From Syntrophomonadaceae bacterium (GTDB lineage: Bacteria; Bacillota; Dethiobacteria; DTU022), in contig PWGX01000027.1 in the NCBI GenBank assembly GCA_003554615.1, forward strand, positions 1 to 38,618: a stretch of 38,618 bases of DNA, read 5' to 3'. Below the pieces are notes generated by a model, which was not told the DNA's origin, searched no databases, and saw only the letters and a list, made by a program, of their open reading frames with translations. The position numbers and the translations under genes are program-made. Positions 32,907-38,618 of the stretch are shown here, piece after piece (within the stretch, counting starts at the first letter, position 1; each line of letters begins with the position of its first letter).

Positions 32907-34236
32907 GGTGTTCATCTCCTTCCCGGTCAATCCACCCGCAGATCAAGTAAGGGGCAGATGCGGGCTCATTAGAATATTTATAGGCCGAACGGACCGTACT
33001 TTTGACAGATTCAATCAACTCTGCCCTGCTGTCACTCCGGGCATGAATTACTGCCAGACAGTCACCAGCCTTTACCAAATCCCCTATTTTCTTTTCTAAA
33101 ATAATACCAACCGCCAGATCAATGTGATCGCCTTTTTTTTGCCTCCCGGCTCCGAGTACTACCGCAGCTGTGCCAATTTTTAGGGCATCGAGGCCGATAA
33201 TATAGCCATCGCGATCTGCTGCGACCCTAATTTTTTGTTCAGCTTCCGGTAAAAGTGAAAAATCATCAACTGCCTTCCAGTCACCCCCCTGCTTTTTAAC
33301 CAGCGCTTTGAATTTATCCAGGGCGGCCCCATTTTCGATCAGCTCCTTCAACATTTCTCCGCCGGAGTCCGGGCTTTCTGCTTTCCCGCCGAGAAAAACC
33401 ATCCACCCGCCCAGCACCAGGCACAGTTCCTCCAGGTCTGCAGGACCCTCCCCGCACAGGGATAATACGGCCTCTTTAACTTCCAGGGCATTGCCTACCG
33501 CTCTGCCAAGCGGCTGATCCATCCTGCTGATCAGCGCCGCTGTATCTCGCCCCGCCCCCCGTCCGATAGCAGTCATGATCCGGGCCAGCTCAAAAGCCTC
33601 TTCTCTTTCTTTCATGAAAGCACCTTTTCCCGTTTTGACGTCAAGGACCAGGGCGTCGGCACCGACGGCCAGCTTTTTGGCCATAATGCTGGCTGCAATC
33701 AGGGAAATGCTGTCCACGGTAGCGGTAACATCCCGCAGGGCATAAAGTTTTTTATCGGCCAAAACCAGGTTCTGGCCCTGGGCGGCCACCGCTGCCCCGG
33801 TTTCGTTAACCGCTTCGGCCAGTTCGGTATCCGAAAGGCCAGTATTAAACCCGGGTATCGATTCCAGCTTGTCGAGAGTCCCACCGGTATGCCCGAGCCC
33901 GCGCCCGGACAACTTGGGCACCTTTACCCCGGCGGCAGCCACCAGGGGTGCCAGGACCAGGGTGGTGGTATCGCCTACCCCGCCGGTACTGTGCTTGTCG
34001 ACCTTGATTCCAGGAAGATGATCAAGGTTAACTTTTTGCCCTGAATTAACCATGGCCCGGGTTAAGAAAAGGGTTTCGCTTTCGGACAGGCCCTGGAAAA
34101 AAACAGCCATGGTAAAAGCCGCCATCTGGTAATCTGGAATAGAACCTTCCGTGTAACCTGCCACCAGGTGTTCGATCTCTTCTTCTGAAAGGGCCCCTCC
34201 GGTACGCTTTTTTAAAATTAGATCATAAATCCTCAT
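32899..34236 (-). CDS. pdp: pyrimidine-nucleoside phosphorylase
   Basis: A 445-residue enzyme splitting thymidine, deoxyuridine or uridine with phosphate to base and sugar 1-phosphate. The active-site block KVDKHSTGGVGDTTTL (near residue 79) and KLSGRGLGHTGGTLDKLE are typical. Thymidine and pyrimidine-nucleoside phosphorylases are close relatives, and the length fits both; Bacillota normally have the latter. GGGGA lies about seven bases before the ATG. It follows comEA, with a 63 bp gap, and precedes deoC with an overlap. No phosphopentomutase is present in the window. Confidence 0.93.
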   Translation of the reverse strand: MRIYDLILKKRTGGALSEEEIEHLVAGYTEGSIPDYQMAAFTMAVFFQGLSESETLFLTRAMVNSGQKVNLDHLPGIKVDKHSTGGVGDTTTLVLAPLVAAAGVKVPKLSGRGLGHTGGTLDKLESIPGFNTGLSDTELAEAVNETGAAVAAQGQNLVLADKKLYALRDVTATVDSISLIAASIMAKKLAVGADALVLDVKTGKGAFMKEREEAFELARIMTAIGRGAGRDTAALISRMDQPLGRAVGNALEVKEAVLSLCGEGPADLEELCLVLGGWMVFLGGKAESPDSGGEMLKELIENGAALDKFKALVKKQGGDWKAVDDFSLLPEAEQKIRVAADRDGYIIGLDALKIGTAAVVLGAGRQKKGDHIDLAVGIILEKKIGDLVKAGDCLAVIHARSDSRAELIESVKSTVRSAYKYSNEPASAPYLICGWIDREGDEHRV

Positions 34237-34299
34237 TAATGTTTCCCCGCTCCCCGGCAGTTACTCCATAACCACAAGCCGTCAACAAAACATTAATAG

Positions 34300-34884
34300 T
34301 CAATAGATGGTAATCATGTCGGCAAAATTATCGAAGGTAGCCTGTCCGATCCCGCCTACATCCATTATATCCTCTTTTACCTTAAAATAACCATGTTTTT
34401 CCCTGTGCTGCACGATCTGGGCCGCTCTCACTTCCCCAATGCCGGGCAGGGCAGTCAACTCCGATTCTGAAGCCCGGTTGATGTTGATCAGGGCCGTAGC
34501 GCCGCCCTGATCGGAAGGCGGATTTTCGCCCACCAGGTGGACGTAAACCTGTTCACCATCAAGCAGGGGCCTGGCCTGATTAAGACTTTCCCGGTCGGCC
34601 TCCCCGGTAAATCCTCCGCCCAGCTCCAGCAGCTCATAGACTCTTGATCCCTCAGGCAGCTGGTATACTCCGGGGCTGTTCACTGCCCCGACCAGGTGGA
34701 CCGAGATCAATGCTGGTTCAGGCACTTCCTCCGGCTGGCCGCCCGTTTCATAATGATCAACCCGCATTATTTCCGGGCCGGGATCCCGGTAAATATCAAC
34801 CGCCCGCCAGGCTCCCCCGGTAATTAAAAGCAGGACCAGTACTCCCAGGATTACTTTCTCGCGTAATGCAGTTTTCCCTTCCAC
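34300..34884 (-). CDS. comEA: ComEA DNA receptor
   Basis: A 194-residue protein with one N-terminal membrane helix (about 9-28), an SLBB domain (ISVHLVGAVNSPGVYQLPEG, VYELLELGGG, EQVYVHLVGE) and a C-terminal helix-hairpin-helix pair (ININRASESELTALPGIGEV, VGGIGQATFDNF). It binds incoming double-stranded DNA at the cell surface and hands it to ComEC. GTG start at 34884, with GGGAG 11 bases upstream. In many Bacillota comEA and comEC are neighbours; here they are separated by about 21 kb and comEA sits with deoxynucleoside salvage genes. Confidence 0.93.
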   Translation of the reverse strand: MEGKTALREKVILGVLVLLLITGGAWRAVDIYRDPGPEIMRVDHYETGGQPEEVPEPALISVHLVGAVNSPGVYQLPEGSRVYELLELGGGFTGEADRESLNQARPLLDGEQVYVHLVGENPPSDQGGATALININRASESELTALPGIGEVRAAQIVQHREKHGYFKVKEDIMDVGGIGQATFDNFADMITIY

Positions 34885-35068
34885 TTAGACACCATCTCCC
34901 GACATTAATTTTTAATTATATGAAAGTATAAATAATTCTCCCTGCCGGGCTATTTCCCCTGCTTTTAGGGAACTTATGGTATTTTGGGCGGGAGGCTCAG
35001 ATTTAACCCGGCAGCCTGCACAGGCCGCAGCCTGTAAGAAAGATAAATTAACCAATTTCCAAGCCGGA

Positions 35069-35112
35069 AGTAAGTGCCCGGAATAACCCGGAAACAACTG
35101 CCGGGACTTACT
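35069..35112. repeat. inverted repeat with one bulge
   Basis: AGTAAGTGCCCGG at 35069-35081 and CCGGGACTTACT at 35101-35112 pair over 12 bases with one bulged G. The loop contains a further CCGG. It lies between the asp23 terminator and comEA; purpose unknown. Confidence 0.55.
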
Positions 35113-35124
35113 ACAAACCGAATC

Positions 35125-35165
35125 AAAAAGCCCCGGCGCCCTTCTTTCAGGGGGCCGGGGCTTTT
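35125..35165 (-). terminator. strong bidirectional terminator after asp23
   Basis: AAAAAGCCCCGGC and GCCGGGGCTTTT form a stem of about 12 base pairs with flanking A and T runs, 33 bp past the asp23 stop. It would work in both directions. Confidence 0.85.
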
Positions 35166-35197
35166 CTCCGCAAAGTTAAGTTAATTCCGGGAAAAGG

Positions 35198-35650
35198 TTA
35201 TTTCTTTTCTCCAGATTCTTCTTCTTTTAATTCTTCTTCAGGGACATTGATACCCTGGACATAGATGTTAATGGCTTCAACCGTTAAACCGGTTGACTTT
35301 TCAACATTGGTGCGAATCTCTTTTTTCAGCTTATCGGTTGAGTCAACTATAGATTTTCCATATTCAACGATCACACTTATATCAATAGTTACCCTGTCTT
35401 CATTAACATCCACTTTAATTCCCTTGGTCATATCACGGCGGCCCAGCCTTTCGGCAATACCGCCTACCATTCCACCGCTCAAACCGGTTATACCAGGAAT
35501 GTCACTGGATATAAGGCTGGTTATAACGGCAATCACATCTGAAGATATTCTAACGCTATCTCCTTCTTTTGATGGATCCGGCTTTAGTACAGCTTCACCA
35601 CTTCCACCTGTTTTGCTTTCAGTCTTGCCTTTTTTTTCCTCTTCAGTCAT
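35198..35650 (-). CDS. Asp23/Gls24 family envelope stress protein
   Basis: A 150-residue protein of the Asp23/Gls24 family. It has a charged low-complexity N-terminus, the core VRISSDVIAVITSLISSDI, SGGMVGGIAERLG and VTIDISVIVEYGKSI, and an acidic tail. Relatives are abundant, membrane-associated proteins tied to envelope or alkaline stress. The ATG at 35650 is chosen because AAAGGAGG lies seven bases before it. It has its own consensus promoter and strong terminator, so it is probably a single-gene unit of high expression. Confidence 0.9.
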   Translation of the reverse strand: MTEEEKKGKTESKTGGSGEAVLKPDPSKEGDSVRISSDVIAVITSLISSDIPGITGLSGGMVGGIAERLGRRDMTKGIKVDVNEDRVTIDISVIVEYGKSIVDSTDKLKKEIRTNVEKSTGLTVEAINIYVQGINVPEEELKEEESGEKK

Positions 35651-35793
35651 TATAATTCCTCCTTTCACGATTTATAAAACGGGTAGTTAATAACCGCCAT
35701 TGCTGCCGGTTATGCCAGGTAAAAACTTGTCAACATCTGAATTATACAGAAAACCCGGGACTTTAAGTAAATAACTGGCTTATTTACCTCTTA

Positions 35794-35822
35794 ATTATAA
35801 AACGTGAATATAAATATGTCAA
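35794..35822 (-). promoter_or_regulatory. consensus sigma-A promoter of asp23
   Basis: TTGACA (35822-35817), a 17-base spacer, and TATAAT (35799-35794) on the minus strand: a perfect match to the vegetative consensus. It lies about 145 bp before the asp23 start, leaving an untranslated leader of about 135 bases with no structure I recognise. Confidence 0.85.
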
Positions 35823-35867
35823 GGTTAAGGCATCAATTTGCCTGTTTTTTCCTAATTGGCAAAAATA

Positions 35868-38348
35868 TTAACGGGCCACTATATTTACCAGCTTGTTGGG
35901 GACAGTGATCGCTTTGATGATCTCCTTGCCCTCTAGCAGTTCACCGATCCGGTCACTGCTGCGCGCCTTTTCAACAAGTTGATCTTCCGGGCAATCGGTC
36001 GGCACGGTAATCCTGCCGCGCACTTTGCCGTTGATCTGGATTACTACTTCAACCTGGTCCACCTCGAGCATTTGCGGATCATAAGCGGGCCAGTGCTGGC
36101 GGTGCACGCTTCCCTCACAGCCCAGCATTTCCCATGATTCTTCGGCAAGGTGAGGAGCAAAGGGGGCCAGCAGGATCACTGTTTTTTCCAAAGCTTCACG
36201 CAATATTTCACGGTTATAGCCTTCCTTGTCCATCGCCTGCCGGTAGGCGTAGATGGAGTTGACCAGTTCCATGATGGCACTGATGGCGGTGTTAAAGTTA
36301 AAGCGCTCCTCAATATCGACGCTCACCTTTTTGATCGCGGCATGCAGGCTGCGCTGCAGTTCGGCTTCATGTTCTCCCTCTTCAGCCCTGACCGGCGATG
36401 CATCAATCTCCGCGGAGCTGTCGGCAACCAGGCGCCACATCCGGCGCAGGAAGCGGTGACAGCCTTCAACCCCCTGATCGTTCCAGTCCAGGTCCTTTTC
36501 AGGCGGTGAAGCAAAAAGGATAAAAAGGCGCCCGGTATCTGCGCCGAACCGCTCTACAATTTCGTCTGGAGTAACCACGTTTCCCTTGGATTTGGACATT
36601 TTTGCTCCGTCCTTATAAACCATACCCTGGGCCAGAAGCCTGTTAAAAGGCTCTATGACTTTGACCATGCCGGCATCATAAAGGACCTTGGTGAAATAAC
36701 GGGCATAAAGGAGGTGAAGCACGGCATGTTCGATCCCCCCGATATATTGATCGACCGGCATCCAGTAATCAGCATCGTCCGGATCGAAGGGAGCATAATC
36801 GCAGTTCGGGCTGGTAAAACGCAGGAAATACCAGGATGAACAAATAAAAGTATCCATGGTGTCTGTTTCCCGGGTGGCTTCTCCCCCGCACTCGGGGCAT
36901 TTAGCCTCTACAAAACCGGGATAATGGGCCAGGCTGGGCACCCGGTTGCCTGACAGTTCCATGTCGAGCGGCAGTTCTACCGGCAGGTCTGATTCCGGGA
37001 CCGGGGCGGCGCCCCACTGATCGCAGTAAATGATCGGGATCGGCGTGCCCCAGTAGCGCTGGCGGGAAATTAGCCAGTCGCGGATCCGGTAGGTCACCCG
37101 GAAGTTCCCGAGGCCCTGTTCCTCCAGGTAGGCGGTTACTTTTTTAATCCCCTCCCGGCTGTCTGTCCCGCTGAAAGAACCGGAATTAACCATGTACCCT
37201 TCATCAACATAAGCTTCTTCCAAGGTTTCCAGATCAAGTTCCGCCCGCTTCCCGGGCTGGATGACTACCCTGATCGGTAAATCGTACTTCCTGGCAAAAT
37301 CAAAATCCCTGTGGTCATGGGCCGGAACACCCATTACCGCTCCCGTCCCGTAGGCCATCAGGACATAATTACCCACCAGGATTGGCACTTCTTCCCCGTT
37401 GACCGGGTTTACGGCATAGCGGCCGGTAAAAAGACCGATTTTCGGCACTTCCTCCGAGGTCCGGTCAATTTCGCTTTCCCGCCTGGTCTTTGCCACAAAA
37501 TCAAGTACTTCCTTTTCCCGGTCCGTCCCCTCTACAAGGGGCCTGACCAGGGGATGTTCGGGAGCCAGGACCATGTAGGTTACCCCAAACAGGGTGTCGG
37601 GACGGGTGGTAAAGGTGCGGATTTCTTCTTCAGGAAAATCCTTGACCCGGAAAACAATTTCAGCACCCTCACTGCGGCCGATCCAGTTCTGCTGCATCAG
37701 CTTTACCCGTTCCGGCCAGCCTGGAAGCTGTTCCAGGTCATTAAGCAGCCTTTCAGCGTAATTGGTAATGCGTAAAAACCACTGCTCCAGTTCCCTGGTT
37801 TCCACAACATTCGAGCAGCGCCAGCACAGGCCCTTTTCGACTTGTTCGTTGGCCAATACCGTGGCACAGGTTTCACACCAGTTAACATCTGATTTTTTCT
37901 TGTAAGCCAGGCCCCGTTTATACATCAACAGGAACAGCCACTGCGACCAGCGATAGTAATCCGGGGAAGAGGTATTCACTTCCCGGTGCCAGTCATAGCT
38001 GACTCCCAGCCTTTTTTGCTGTTGTTTCATATGCTCAATATTACGGGCGGTCCAATCCGCCGGATTGACGTTGTTTTCAATGGCAGCATTTTCGGCCGGC
38101 AGGCCAAAAGCATCCCAGCCCATGGGATGAATGACATTAAAATTTCGCATCCGCAGGTAGCGGGCCAGGACATCGCCGATGGAATATACCCGCATATGCC
38201 CCATATGCAGTTTCCCGGACGGGTAGGGGAACATCTCCAAAACATAATACTTTGTTTTCGAACTGTCCGCCCGGGAACGGTATGAATCCTGCTCTTCCCA
38301 TAATTTTTGCCATTTTTCCTCGATCTGGGTCGCATTGTAAGTGGTCAT
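35868..38348 (-). CDS. leuS: leucyl-tRNA synthetase
   Basis: An 826-residue class I synthetase charging tRNA-Leu. The ATP-binding HIGH-type motif is in YPSGKLHMGHMRVYS, the zinc-type region has CETC and CWRC cysteines, the editing domain holds TTRPDTLFGVTYMVLAPEHPL, and the second signature is KMSKSKGNVV. Length is normal. The ATG at 38348 is preferred over a TTG one codon earlier. A T-box leader precedes it, so expression should rise when tRNA-Leu is uncharged. No convincing terminator follows the stop. Confidence 0.96.
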   Translation of the reverse strand: MTTYNATQIEEKWQKLWEEQDSYRSRADSSKTKYYVLEMFPYPSGKLHMGHMRVYSIGDVLARYLRMRNFNVIHPMGWDAFGLPAENAAIENNVNPADWTARNIEHMKQQQKRLGVSYDWHREVNTSSPDYYRWSQWLFLLMYKRGLAYKKKSDVNWCETCATVLANEQVEKGLCWRCSNVVETRELEQWFLRITNYAERLLNDLEQLPGWPERVKLMQQNWIGRSEGAEIVFRVKDFPEEEIRTFTTRPDTLFGVTYMVLAPEHPLVRPLVEGTDREKEVLDFVAKTRRESEIDRTSEEVPKIGLFTGRYAVNPVNGEEVPILVGNYVLMAYGTGAVMGVPAHDHRDFDFARKYDLPIRVVIQPGKRAELDLETLEEAYVDEGYMVNSGSFSGTDSREGIKKVTAYLEEQGLGNFRVTYRIRDWLISRQRYWGTPIPIIYCDQWGAAPVPESDLPVELPLDMELSGNRVPSLAHYPGFVEAKCPECGGEATRETDTMDTFICSSWYFLRFTSPNCDYAPFDPDDADYWMPVDQYIGGIEHAVLHLLYARYFTKVLYDAGMVKVIEPFNRLLAQGMVYKDGAKMSKSKGNVVTPDEIVERFGADTGRLFILFASPPEKDLDWNDQGVEGCHRFLRRMWRLVADSSAEIDASPVRAEEGEHEAELQRSLHAAIKKVSVDIEERFNFNTAISAIMELVNSIYAYRQAMDKEGYNREILREALEKTVILLAPFAPHLAEESWEMLGCEGSVHRQHWPAYDPQMLEVDQVEVVIQINGKVRGRITVPTDCPEDQLVEKARSSDRIGELLEGKEIIKAITVPNKLVNIVAR

Positions 38349-38372
38349 CAATAATATACCCCCGTAGTGAAT

Positions 38373-38618
38373 AAAAAAATCCGTCCTTGTTAAGGGACGG
38401 AATTATACCCGCGGTACCACCCTTATTGGTGAAAATAATGGTGGAGCTGGCGGGAGTCGAACCCGCGACCTCTTCCATGCCAAGGAAGCGCGCTCCCACT
38501 GCGCCACAGCCCCCCGTTTATTACCCGCTCAAACCGTTAACGCCGGCCTTACGGCAGCGGCTAATCTCAGTTCACCGCCGCTTCTCCGGGACGAGTTCAG
38601 CAGTTCCGCCTGCCGGAT
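38373..38618 (-). promoter_or_regulatory. leuS T-box leader (5' part beyond the window), interrupted by a tRNA gene
   Basis: The T-box core AGGGTGGTACCGCGGG lies at 38423-38408, followed by a terminator (TCCGTCC, loop, GGACGGA, then seven T residues; 38403-38373). Upstream, GAACTC (38598-38593) has the form of a specifier loop with a CTC leucine codon followed by G, then come two stems (AGCGGC/GCCGCT, and a CCGT..ACGG stem) like the stem II/III part of T-boxes. The first strand of stem I is outside the window. Between these parts lies a whole tRNA-Ala gene. The T-box identity rests on the core, the terminator, the gene context and the specifier. Confidence 0.8.
38439..38513 (-). tRNA. tRNA-Ala (anticodon GGC)
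   Basis: A 75-base cloverleaf. The acceptor GGGGCTG pairs with CAGCTCC (one G-U pair), the D stem is GCGC/GCGC, the anticodon stem CTTCC/GGAAG with loop TTGGCAT (anticodon GGC), the variable loop AGGTC, and the T stem GCGGG/CCCGC with loop TTCGACT. The discriminator is A and CCA is encoded. All stems pair, so this appears functional. It lies within the leuS T-box leader, on the same strand. Confidence 0.95.

Larger units (their letters stand above)
34885..35197. other. intergenic region between asp23 and comEA
   Basis: About 313 bp without a supported gene. It holds the asp23 terminator and a second long inverted repeat (both listed). A TATAAT box on the minus strand near 34911-34926 may belong to the comEA promoter, but I find no matching -35. 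Confidence 0.5.

Noticed and set aside
35828-35843. Hairpin AGGCA..TGCCT as a leuS terminator.
   Set aside because: The T-tract is on the wrong side for leftward transcription, and the sequence runs into the asp23 promoter.
1-38618. CRISPR arrays, rRNA genes, prophage or defence islands.
   Set aside because: No regularly spaced direct repeats, rRNA sequence, phage structural genes or known defence genes were seen on either strand.

Overview
The window looks like a chromosomal segment of a mid-GC, anaerobic member of the Bacillota (Clostridia-like). Reasons: strong AGGAGG-type ribosome sites with frequent GTG and TTG starts, a T-box ahead of leuS, an ECF vitamin transporter operon, Asp23/Gls24, UPF0182, comEA/comEC, and a tungsten-type aldehyde ferredoxin oxidoreductase. 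Almost everything is on the minus strand. Only ilvC (8345-9337) and the ECF operon (24492-27643) run on plus. The genus cannot be fixed from sequence alone.

Layout. 184-4824: a C_GCAxxG_C_C redox protein, then trkA-trkH-holA (potassium uptake followed by DNA polymerase III delta). 5205-7995: a small leftward group of a polyprenol/dolichol-kinase-like membrane protein, an osmoprotectant-type binding lipoprotein with its two lobes in swapped order, and a PAP2 phosphatase. 8345-9337: a lone, divergent ilvC. 9356-15062: DUF3311 protein, sodium/solute symporter, comEC, ECF sigma and anti-sigma, tightly packed and mostly overlapping. 15317-23693: an amino-acid catabolism island (ornithine cyclodeaminase family, CstA, glutamate-semialdehyde dehydrogenase, aldehyde ferredoxin oxidoreductase, aminotransferase). 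23807-24265: a lipoprotein of unknown role. 24492-27643: ECF transporter S component, EcfA1, EcfA2 and EcfT. 27680-32107: an RNase HI-phosphofructokinase fusion and UPF0182. 32238-34884: comEA, pyrimidine-nucleoside phosphorylase and deoC. 35198-38348: asp23 and leuS. 38373-38618: a leuS T-box leader with a complete tRNA-Ala inside it.

How the genes may work together. The island at 13-24 kb reads as uptake (two transporters) and oxidative breakdown of amino acids such as ornithine and proline, with aldehyde oxidation feeding ferredoxin. The deoA-deoC pair salvages deoxynucleosides into triose and acetaldehyde. The phosphofructokinase half of the fusion sits on the glycolytic route, next to UPF0182.

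The strongest unusual signals are: (1) a tRNA-Ala(GGC) gene lying exactly in the loop of a hairpin within the leuS T-box; (2) an in-frame RNase HI-phosphofructokinase protein with both active sites intact; (3) a circularly permuted betaine-type binding protein without permease or ATPase neighbours; (4) an EcfA1/EcfA2 pair whose substitutions all fall in one of the two composite ATP sites.
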